Shown here: in pieces, positions 1 through 6,284 of the stretch | How positions within the stretch are numbered: the first letter of the stretch is position 1 | How the letters are laid out: each line of letters starts with the position of its first letter | NCBI GenBank assembly: GCA_905192625.1 | Contig: CAJJLI010000069.1 | Span: 1 to 8,092, forward strand | DNA from: an uncultured Clostridium sp. | GTDB taxonomy: Bacteria > Bacillota > Clostridia > Lachnospirales > Lachnospiraceae | Direction: 5' to 3' | Length of the DNA stretch: 8,092 nt | The notes under the pieces: generated by a model | Told to the model about the DNA's origin: nothing | Databases searched by the model: none | What the model saw: only the letters and a program-made list of their open reading frames with translations | Translations under genes and position numbers: made by a program

Positions 1-2964
1 GAAGAGTCAATCGAACTACTTCAGTTGGAGCTAAACGAAAAAGAAGATTCGATGAAAACACTTCGCATGGAAGTGAAAGAGAAGGAAGATACAATTGAAT
101 TACTGCAGCTAGAGTTAAATGAAAAAGAAGAATCAATCAAAGACAATAAGGAAGTCATTGAGAGTCTGGAACTTAAATTAAATGAAAAAGATGGTCAGAT
201 TAAAGTCAATCAGGAAGAACTCAATGATAAAGAAGATCAAATACAAAGTTTAAAAAATTCGCTTAATGAAAAAGAAGGTTTGATCGAAGCGCTTCATTCA
301 GATGTAAGAGAGAAAGAAGAAACAAATGAGATATTACAGCAGTATCTTGATGAAAGAGAAGAAAGTGTAGAGAAGCTAACAAATCATTTACAAGAGAAAG
401 AAAGCCAGATTAAAGATCTTGAAAACAATGTGAATGAACAAGGAAATGAAATTTTAAGTTTAAGCAATGTCATGAAAGAAAGAGAAAGTGAAATTGAAAA
501 ACTTCAAAATGTCATTGATGATAACGAGAATAACCTTGAAGAATATAAAAAAATAGTAGATGAGAAAGAGCATTTTATAGCAAATCTTCAATCTGAACTA
601 AAAGAAAATGAAGAAGTTAAAGAACTTCTTGAAATTGAATTAAATGAAAAGGATGATTTGATTAAAAATCACCAAGGAGAGTTGAAGGAAAAAGAAGACC
701 TAATTGAAACTCTAAAAAATGAACTTTACAAAAGTAAAAGTTTAAATGAAACTCTTCAAAATGAGCTCAACGAAAGAGATAATTTAATTGAGCTACTTCA
801 CCTAGATGCAAAAGAAAAAGAAGAAACATTAGAAGACATTCAGTTAGAAGCGAAAGAAAAAGAAGTTTTGATGGAAGCTCTTCAGTTGGAAGTGAAAGAA
901 AAAGAAGTTTCGATGGAAGCTCTTCAGCAGGAAGTGAAAGAAAAAGAAGTTTCGATGGAAGCTCTTCAGTTGGAACTAAAAGAAAAAGAAGAATCTTTGA
1001 AAATTCTTGATTCGGATGTAAGAGAAAAAGAAGAAATGAACGAAATCTTACAGCAGTATCTAGATGAAAAAGAAGAGAGTATGGAGAAGCTAACAAATCA
1101 TTTACAAGAAAAAGAAGTGCTGATTAAAGAGCTTGAGATTAATATAAATGAACAAGGAAATGAAATTCTAAGTTTACACAATGTCATGAAAGAAAGAGAA
1201 AGCGAGATTGTAGACCTTCAAAGATCTGTAGAAGAAAAAGAAAACAACCTCGAACAGCTCCATAAAATAGTGGAAGAAAAAGTAAATAATCTTGAGGTAC
1301 TTAAAAAATCAGTAGAGGAAAAAGAAAACAACCTTGAAGAACTACAAAAATTAGTAGAAGAAAAAGAAAATAACTTAGAAGAACTCCAAAGTTTAGTAGA
1401 AGAAAAAGATAGCAAGCTTGAAGATTCACAAAAATTAATTGATGAAAAAGAACATTTGCTAGACGTACTTCAATCAGAAATAAAAGAGTATGAAGAAGTC
1501 ATTGAAAATCTTGAAATTGAGTTAAATGAAAAAGATAGTTCAATTGAAACGCTTCGTTTCGAGCTGAAAGAAAACGAAATATTAAATGAAAGATTACAGC
1601 AATACTTAAGTGATAAGGATGAGGGCATAGAGGAACTAACAAACCGTCTAAACAATAAGGAAAATATAATCGAAACACTTCAAAGCAACTTGAGCGAACG
1701 TGAGCATAAACTAGTGAATCTCCAAGATGCGATAATAGAGAAAGAAGAAGCGATTGAAGAGATTACCATTGATTTAGAGGAGAGAGAAAGTACAATAACT
1801 AAACTTCAAAAATTGATTGAAGAGAATACGGCTGCAAATCATGAACTTCAAAAAATAATAGAAGAGAAGTTAGATGATAATAAAGAACTTCAAAAATCAA
1901 TGGAAGAAAAGATATCTGAAAATCAAGAGCTACAAAAAGAGATTGAAGAAAAGACAGGTTTTATTGTACGCCTTCAAAATGAAAATGATACAAAAGAGAG
2001 TTTAGTAGATGCCCTTCAAAAAGAAATCGTTGAAAAAGAAAATTCAGTTGAGAAATTAGAAGAAAACTTGGTTGATAAACAAAATATTATAGAAGAATTA
2101 AAAGTTGATATTGATAACAAATCAAAAACTTTAGAAAGCGTAACTTTAAGTTTAAGCACAACCGAAGAGACAATGAAGAATCTTGAACAAGTGATGAATG
2201 AAGAGAGAAATAAAAAGGCTGAAGCTGAACAAAAACTTGAAGATTTAACTGCTTTACTAGAGAGACAAAAGGAAGAAAATGATGAGAAAGAATCATTATT
2301 AGCTAGTAGAAAATCTCAAATTCATCAGTTAGAACAAAAGTTGAGTAAATTAAATAAAGATCAAATAAATTATAGCAACGAGTTAAAGGAGCAGGAGATT
2401 AAATTAGAAGAAGTTACAAATAGTAGAAATGAACTTCAACAGCAACTTGATTCCTTGAATAAACAGGTTATCTCTCTTAAAGAGGATAAGGAAAATTCAG
2501 AAGAAAAATACTTGCAAATCCAAACTGAAATGGGTGAAAAGGTTGAGTTAATTTCGTCCTTACAAACTACAATTGCTAAGCAGTTCCAAAAAGTTGACGA
2601 GCAAGGAAAAACAATAGCACAATTACAAGATAAGCTTGTTGCGCTTTCCTTCCAATCAAAAGAATTTATACAGAAAAACGACCAGTTAGAATCAAAGTAC
2701 AATCGCTTGTTTAGTACAATGGAAGAAAAAGATGTAAAGTTAAAGTCTGTTCAAGATGCACTAAACAAAAAGATTGAGGAGATTAATTGTTTAGAAAAAA
2801 GACTTGAAGACTTAGAAAATCAAACGAAAAATCCACCGTTTAATCAAGCAGATCTAGAGAGTCATTTAGAAGCAGAATTGGAGCAAAAAAATAAAGCAAT
2901 CGATGAATATGAAACAAGAATTCTGGAATTAATGATTGAATTAGATCAGTTAAAAAACAAGTAA
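1..2964 (+). CDS. Giant repeat-built coiled-coil protein, 3' part (5' end outside window)
   Basis: I do not recognise this protein as a named family. The frame is open from base 1, so the window shows 987 residues of its C-terminal part and the true start lies upstream. A TTG at 25 is only an internal Leu codon. Almost all of it is a 14-residue unit of the type E-L-N-E-K-E-E-S-I-E-x-L-Q-x. From 175 to 2190 there are 48 such units with no insertion or deletion. Hydrophobic residues at unit positions 2, 9 and 12 fit heptad a, a and d, so a long parallel coiled coil is expected. From 2191 the coil continues without a clear repeat. A Pro-Pro pair at 2833-2838 is the only proline I find, and 41 residues follow it. 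I see one Cys, no Trp, no membrane segment and no LPXTG sorting signal. A structural, scaffold or surface-filament role is possible, but the missing N-terminus prevents a call. A perfect hairpin terminator follows the stop. Confidence 0.9.
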   Translation, partial: EESIELLQLELNEKEDSMKTLRMEVKEKEDTIELLQLELNEKEESIKDNKEVIESLELKLNEKDGQIKVNQEELNDKEDQIQSLKNSLNEKEGLIEALHSDVREKEETNEILQQYLDEREESVEKLTNHLQEKESQIKDLENNVNEQGNEILSLSNVMKERESEIEKLQNVIDDNENNLEEYKKIVDEKEHFIANLQSELKENEEVKELLEIELNEKDDLIKNHQGELKEKEDLIETLKNELYKSKSLNETLQNELNERDNLIELLHLDAKEKEETLEDIQLEAKEKEVLMEALQLEVKEKEVSMEALQQEVKEKEVSMEALQLELKEKEESLKILDSDVREKEEMNEILQQYLDEKEESMEKLTNHLQEKEVLIKELEININEQGNEILSLHNVMKERESEIVDLQRSVEEKENNLEQLHKIVEEKVNNLEVLKKSVEEKENNLEELQKLVEEKENNLEELQSLVEEKDSKLEDSQKLIDEKEHLLDVLQSEIKEYEEVIENLEIELNEKDSSIETLRFELKENEILNERLQQYLSDKDEGIEELTNRLNNKENIIETLQSNLSEREHKLVNLQDAIIEKEEAIEEITIDLEERESTITKLQKLIEENTAANHELQKIIEEKLDDNKELQKSMEEKISENQELQKEIEEKTGFIVRLQNENDTKESLVDALQKEIVEKENSVEKLEENLVDKQNIIEELKVDIDNKSKTLESVTLSLSTTEETMKNLEQVMNEERNKKAEAEQKLEDLTALLERQKEENDEKESLLASRKSQIHQLEQKLSKLNKDQINYSNELKEQEIKLEEVTNSRNELQQQLDSLNKQVISLKEDKENSEEKYLQIQTEMGEKVELISSLQTTIAKQFQKVDEQGKTIAQLQDKLVALSFQSKEFIQKNDQLESKYNRLFSTMEEKDVKLKSVQDALNKKIEEINCLEKRLEDLENQTKNPPFNQADLESHLEAELEQKNKAIDEYETRILELMIELDQLKNK
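301..510 (+). repeat. Super-repeat copy A (5 units, 70 residues)
   Basis: This block of five 14-residue units, from DVREKEETNE through VMKERESEIE, recurs 714 bp downstream at 1015-1224. By hand count 58 of 70 residues are the same in both copies, including the unusual NEQGNEILSL segment, which departs from the ordinary unit. The shared departures show that a multi-unit block was duplicated, since single units arising independently would not share them. Confidence 0.85.
847..972 (+). repeat. Three near-identical 42-bp units
   Basis: Units at 847-888, 889-930 and 931-972 differ at only a few bases from one another, and the protein reads E-(A/V)-K-E-K-E-V-(L/S)-M-E-A-L-Q-(L/Q) three times. Such identity at the DNA level points to the most recent expansion in the array, by slippage or unequal recombination. 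Confidence 0.88.
1015..1224 (+). repeat. Super-repeat copy B (5 units, 70 residues)
   Basis: This is the second copy of the block at 301-510, with long stretches of identical DNA such as the segments encoding EKLTNHLQEKE and NVMKERESEI. A third, strongly diverged copy appears to start at 1561 (ELKENEILNERLQQYL) and runs to about 1770. Its offset from copy B is 13 units exactly. Confidence 0.85.
1225..1434 (+). repeat. Five closely related units of the (S/L/I)VEEKENNLEELQK type
   Basis: Five adjacent 42-bp units share the core VEEK-(E/V/D)-(N/S)-(N/K)-LE. They occupy the place where copy A has only one comparable unit (VIDDNENNLEEYKK at 511-552). This indicates local unit expansion after the block duplication. 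Confidence 0.8.
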
Positions 2965-3012
2965 AGATTCAGCTTTAATATTGGTACAATTAATAAGCTG
3001 CTTATAAATTGG

Positions 3013-3061
3013 GCAGTCGTAAAATAGGGTGTAACAAATCTATTTTACGACTGCTTTTTTT
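3013..3061 (+). terminator. Intrinsic terminator of the coiled-coil gene
   Basis: A perfect 15-bp stem (GCAGTCGTAAAATAG at 3013-3027 pairing with 3040-3054) with a 12-base loop is followed by seven T. It lies 49 bases after the stop codon at 2962-2964, so it closes the coiled-coil transcription unit and separates it from the GH3 gene. Confidence 0.95.
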
Positions 3062-3081
3062 GTAGCTTTTTGGTTGGACTA

Positions 3082-3090
3082 TGATATAAT
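3082..3090 (+). promoter_or_regulatory. Candidate extended -10 promoter (TGATATAAT)
   Basis: TG-A-TATAAT matches the extended -10 form of the housekeeping promoter, and it lies just after the terminator of the preceding gene. A convincing -35 is not visible at 17-18 bp, which extended -10 promoters can tolerate. If used, it would make a leader of over 600 nt before the GH3 start. A promoter nearer to 3722 is not excluded. Confidence 0.35.
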
Positions 3091-3250
3091 TTTTGTAAAG
3101 TAATTTTTTTACATAGAAACAAGACAAACGAAAGTCTTATTTGAGAAGATAATCTATGGTTGTCAGGAATCAGATATTTCAATTTGAGAGGATTTTCTGT
3201 GTAAAACGCAGTTACTGTAGGATGTACAAGGGAAGAAGCATAAGATAAGA

Positions 3251-3332
3251 AATCACTAAAGGCGAAATACAAAAGCAGAAATACAAAAGCAGAATTACAG
3301 AAGAATAAATACAAAAGAATAAATAAAAGAAT
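3251..3332 (+). repeat. Degenerate 14-bp non-coding tandem repeat
   Basis: Two perfect copies of AAATACAAAAGCAG lie at 3265-3278 and 3279-3292, followed by AATTACAGAAGAAT (3293-3306), AAATACAAAAGAAT (3307-3320) and a shortened AAATAAAAGAAT (3321-3332). A weaker relative precedes them at 3251-3264. The 14-bp period is not a multiple of three, which fits non-coding DNA. Confidence 0.75.
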
Positions 3333-3707
3333 AATTAGATAAGAAGAATAAGAAAAAGAAAGGGTTTATGTCAGAGCATTCATAATGCATTAAGGCATAA
3401 GATGGTTGAAAAATGAATGAAGAGGTGATTACAAGGGCGAGTGAGATTATTCAAAAAAATACTGTAGCGGAATATGCCAAATCATTCATGATGTCCAAGA
3501 TGTAAACAAGAAAATTTAAATCGCTACGAGAGATATATAAATCTATACTTAAGAATCATTTACTAGAAATATGTACAGAAAGACACGTATAAAATTGTTG
3601 AAAAATATGTACGAGAATAATGCCAGAAATGGATTTTAGAAAACACAAGAATTCAAGTACAGTGAAAGAATTGATGATTAAGTTTATTAGATAGTTAATA
3701 TCAGAGT

Positions 3708-3714
3708 AGGGGTG
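3708..3714 (+). promoter_or_regulatory. Ribosome binding site supporting a GTG start
   Basis: AGGGGTG ends seven bases before the GTG at 3722. There is no in-frame ATG at a comparable distance, and the Lys-rich start followed by a hydrophobic stretch and lipobox begins directly at this GTG. Confidence 0.7.
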
Positions 3715-3721
3715 TATAGTA

Positions 3722-5611
3722 GTGAAAAATAAGTATATAAAATTAAGAAAAATCATAATTGTAGCAATGATAGCCTGTTTTTTAAGTTTTACATTCATAG
3801 GTTGTAAAAGTCAAACGACTGATTCTGACAGTGCAGAGTCTGAGAACAACCAAGAGAATAGGGAAGAGAACACTCAAGAAAAAAACCAGGAGGGTATAAA
3901 GTACAACGTTGATAATATATTAGCTAAAATGACGATAGAGCAAAAGGTAGCGCAGATATTACAAGGGGCAATGTATCATGTTACAGAGGAGGAAATGCAA
4001 GAATATAATTTTGGTTCTATTTTAAGTAATTATGAAGGAATGGATAACTCTGCAAAGGGATGGAAAAACCTTGTATTAGGATATCAAAAGGCTGCCTTAG
4101 GGGGAAATAATGTAATTCCATATCTTTATGGGACGGATGCCGTTCATGGGAACCAAGCGGCAGCGGGTGCAGTTATATTTCCACATAATATCGGAATCGG
4201 TGCTGCAAACGATGAAGAGTTAACCTATCAGATGGGGAAAATTGTAGCTGAGGAAATGAAGATAACAGGTATGCTATGGAATTTTGCGCCTTGCCTTGCA
4301 GCAGCGAAGGATCCTCGTTGGGGAAGAACTTATGAAAGCTATTCCTCGGACTATGAGCTTGTTGCAAAATTAGGTTCGGCCTTTGTAAAAGGACAACTAG
4401 AAAATGGTGTTATACCTTGTGCAAAGCATTTTATGGCAGATGGAAACGCTGAATATAATACTGGTGAAGGTGATTTTCTGATCGATAGAGGAGATGCTAC
4501 TCTTTCTGAAAATGAAATAAAAGAGTTATTAAACATGTATCAAAAAGTTATTGATGCAGGAGTACCAACTGTCATGTTAAATCACGGAAGTATTAATGGA
4601 GTGAAATTGCATCAACACAAACAATTGATCACAGACGAACTAAAGGGCAAGATGGGATTTCAAGGGTTTGTAGTGAGTGACTGGGAATCCATACATAATA
4701 TCGAAGGTACATCTTTAAAAGAAAAGGTAATTACGGCTATCAATGCAGGAATTGACATGTTAATGGAACCGCAATATTACCTAGATTGTTATCAATATAT
4801 CGTGGAAGCAGTGAGTGAGGGTCGAATAGCAACAGAGAGAATTGATGATGCAGTGAAAAGAATCATTACGGTAAAACTTAACCTTGGAATTTTTTCTGAC
4901 CCGATGCAAGAAAACCTTACCATGAATATCAAAGAGCTAGGTGAGAGTGGGAGCCGTGATATTGCAAGGCAGCTAGTGGAAAAGAGTCTTGTGCTACTTA
5001 AAAATGATAACACTATTCTACCATTAAAAAGTGGTCAGAAAATATTTGTTACAGGACCTGCAGCAAACGATAGTGGTGTACAATGTGGTGGTTGGACAGT
5101 TACTTGGCAAGGAAAACAAGATTCAAATAATGAGAGATATGTAAAAGGAAGTACGAGCATTTTAGATGGATTACAAGAAGTAGCAAAAGAATATGATTTC
5201 GAAATCATTACGAATGAAAAAGAAGCAGCAGATGCAGATCTAACGATACTATGTGTTGGTGAAAAACCATATGCTGAATGGGAAGGAGATTCAAGGGATC
5301 TTAGTTTAACTGGTTCCTTAGGTCTTGTTAAAAATGAAGAATCGATTCAATTTGCTAAATCCTTAAAAAAACCGTCTATAACATTAATTGTAGCAGGTAG
5401 AAATGTTATGATCAATGATTATCTTAAAGATTGGGATGCAATCGTTATGTGTTATTTGCCGGGTAGTGAAGGGGATGGTGTTGCTAATGTGTTAGTTGGA
5501 AATGCACCGTTTGTGGGAAAGCTTCCGATGCCTTGGTATCCGTCTGTAGATGATATTGGAACCAATAACTTTTTATATCCGATGGGTTATGGTATGGAAG
5601 GCGAAACCTAG
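3722..5611 (+). CDS. GH3 family exo-beta-glucosidase, lipoprotein
   Basis: This predicted enzyme removes glucose from the non-reducing end of beta-glucans or cello-oligosaccharides, outside the cell membrane. The 629 residues start with a lipoprotein signal (basic KNKYIKLRK, hydrophobic core, lipobox FIGC with Cys28), then an acidic, Asn/Gln-rich linker to about residue 60. The (beta/alpha)8 domain spans about 60-395, with YGTDAVHG (Asp139), DPRWGRTYES, KHF (Lys235-His236) and the nucleophile motif VVSDW (Asp320). The second domain spans about 410-625, with CGGWT (Trp458) and PYAEWEGD (Glu519). These match the barley exo-hydrolase ExoI arrangement, where the equivalent Glu is the acid/base and two Trp clamp the substrate. 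All catalytic motifs are present, so it should be active. Substrate linkage cannot be fixed from sequence. No terminator follows, so the gene at 5713 may be co-transcribed. Confidence 0.93.
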   Translation: MKNKYIKLRKIIIVAMIACFLSFTFIGCKSQTTDSDSAESENNQENREENTQEKNQEGIKYNVDNILAKMTIEQKVAQILQGAMYHVTEEEMQEYNFGSILSNYEGMDNSAKGWKNLVLGYQKAALGGNNVIPYLYGTDAVHGNQAAAGAVIFPHNIGIGAANDEELTYQMGKIVAEEMKITGMLWNFAPCLAAAKDPRWGRTYESYSSDYELVAKLGSAFVKGQLENGVIPCAKHFMADGNAEYNTGEGDFLIDRGDATLSENEIKELLNMYQKVIDAGVPTVMLNHGSINGVKLHQHKQLITDELKGKMGFQGFVVSDWESIHNIEGTSLKEKVITAINAGIDMLMEPQYYLDCYQYIVEAVSEGRIATERIDDAVKRIITVKLNLGIFSDPMQENLTMNIKELGESGSRDIARQLVEKSLVLLKNDNTILPLKSGQKIFVTGPAANDSGVQCGGWTVTWQGKQDSNNERYVKGSTSILDGLQEVAKEYDFEIITNEKEAADADLTILCVGEKPYAEWEGDSRDLSLTGSLGLVKNEESIQFAKSLKKPSITLIVAGRNVMINDYLKDWDAIVMCYLPGSEGDGVANVLVGNAPFVGKLPMPWYPSVDDIGTNNFLYPMGYGMEGET

Positions 5612-5701
5612 CTATAAATTAGATAAAACGCTAGTAAGAAAAATCAGTATTTATGAAAGAACTCTTAATATTAAATCTATAAGAACATAAGATACTTATT
5701 C

Positions 5702-5707
5702 GGGAGG
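5702..5707 (+). promoter_or_regulatory. Ribosome binding site of the CmpB-type gene
   Basis: GGGAGG lies five bases before the ATG at 5713 and fixes that start. The 100-bp gap from the GH3 stop holds no hairpin with a T run. I see no clear promoter in it. Confidence 0.8.
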
Positions 5708-5712
5708 ATACT

Positions 5713-6132
5713 ATGGTAAAGAAGTTTCTAAAATATTTTATTTTATTTGCAATTGGGGGCATAACGTATACTATAATTGAAATTACATCACGGGGATTTA
5801 GCCATTGGAGTATGGCGATTGTAGGAGGAATTGCATTTCTAGCTTGTGGTTTAATTAATGAAATACTGAAATGGGAGACACCATTATGGAAGCAAGCAAT
5901 TATTGGTGGAGGATTAATAACTGCGCTTGAATTTGTAGCGGGCATTTTTCTTAACCTTATTTTAAAATGGGATATATGGGATTATTCACACTTTAAGATA
6001 CAATTTCTGGGTCAAATATGTCTGAAATATTCAATCATATGGATTTTTCTCGCGGTAGTAGCAATTATTGTAGATGATTATTTACGGTTTTGGTTATTTG
6101 ATGAAGAAAAACCAAGGTATCGATTCATATAA
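5713..6132 (+). CDS. CmpB-type putative ABC transporter permease family membrane protein
   Basis: This is a 139-residue protein with about four hydrophobic segments, near residues 8-24, 33-51, 61-84 and 104-122. The pattern SHWSMAIVGGIAF, GLINE, PLWKQAIIGG, LEFVAGI, WDYSHF, LGQICL, DDYLRFWLF and EEKPRYR is one I recall from the small Firmicutes proteins labelled putative ABC transporter permease (ABC_trans_CmpB, PF06541). No ATPase or other transporter subunit is nearby, so the transport role is only a family label. It follows the GH3 gene by 101 bp on the same strand and ends in the terminator at 6137, which suggests one transcription unit. The C-terminus is charged and probably cytoplasmic. 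Confidence 0.8.
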   Translation: MVKKFLKYFILFAIGGITYTIIEITSRGFSHWSMAIVGGIAFLACGLINEILKWETPLWKQAIIGGGLITALEFVAGIFLNLILKWDIWDYSHFKIQFLGQICLKYSIIWIFLAVVAIIVDDYLRFWLFDEEKPRYRFI

Positions 6133-6179
6133 AAAAGGGTAAGCAAATGATGGGATAGTTCATTTTGCTTACTCTTTTT
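6131..6179. terminator. Bidirectional terminator between convergent units
   Basis: GGGTAAGCAAATGA (6137-6150) pairs with 6160-6174 with one bulged T and one G-T pair, followed by TTTTT on the plus strand. The six A at 6131-6136, overlapping the stop codon of the CmpB-type gene, give a T run when read from the other strand. The hairpin can therefore also stop transcripts coming from the anti-sigma gene, which ends 106 bp away. I see no stronger terminator in 6180-6284. Confidence 0.85.
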
Positions 6180-6284
6180 ACAAACATAAATAGTAGGGGT
6201 ATTTGGTATATTATTTTTAGTATTTTTTATTAATCGTAGTGGAATATTCAAAATGACTGACCTATTTCACTTTTGATAAAAAAG

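Larger units (their letters stand above)
175..2190 (+). repeat. 48 tandem in-frame 42-bp units (14-residue coiled-coil repeat)
   Basis: Reading from AAATTAAATGAA at 175 in steps of 42 bp gives 48 consecutive units with conserved L at position 2, K/R at 5, E at 4 and 6, I/L/M at 9 and L at 12. The phase is never lost: the landmark units DVREKEE at 301 and 1015 and ELKENE at 1561 are all exact multiples of 42 bp apart. Upstream, 28-111 holds two more units, and 112-174 holds one of 21 residues, which is one extra heptad. The array therefore shifts by half a unit there without breaking the heptad. Units near 847-972 and 1225-1434 are the most alike; units after about 1800 are the most diverged. 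Confidence 0.92.
3062..3707. other. Gene-poor interval of about 650 bp with no convincing gene
   Basis: No ORF here has a good ribosome binding site together with recognisable protein content. It contains a candidate extended -10 promoter (3082-3090), a 5-bp hairpin (AAGAC at 3121-3125 with GTCTT at 3134-3138), a degenerate 14-bp tandem repeat (3251-3332) and two ATG ORFs of 30 codons (3156-3248 and 3413-3505). It may be a long leader for the GH3 gene, decayed coding sequence, or both. I recognise no riboswitch or tRNA. Confidence 0.6.

Noticed and set aside
767..1096. Minus-strand ORF of 109 codons with repeated PSKLLFLSLP
   Set aside because: It is the reverse-complement shadow of the 42-bp coding repeat and has no ribosome binding site of its own.
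175..2190. CRISPR array
   Set aside because: The 42-bp periodicity has no separate conserved repeat and variable spacer, and it is fully explained by an open coding frame.
3045..3314. Minus-strand ORF of 89 codons
   Set aside because: It runs through the terminator stem, has low-complexity Phe/Leu content from A-rich DNA, and no convincing ribosome binding site.
3671..3700. TTGATG - 18 bp - TTAATA as a promoter for the GH3 gene
   Set aside because: The transcript would start on top of the ribosome binding site at 3708-3714.
3556..3798. Minus-strand hydrophobic ORF of 80 codons
   Set aside because: It overlaps the signal peptide coding region of the GH3 gene in antisense; the hydrophobicity comes from AT-rich composition.
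5631..5945. Minus-strand ORF of 104 codons
   Set aside because: It is a shadow of the CmpB-type membrane protein gene, which has a strong ribosome binding site and a recognised family pattern.
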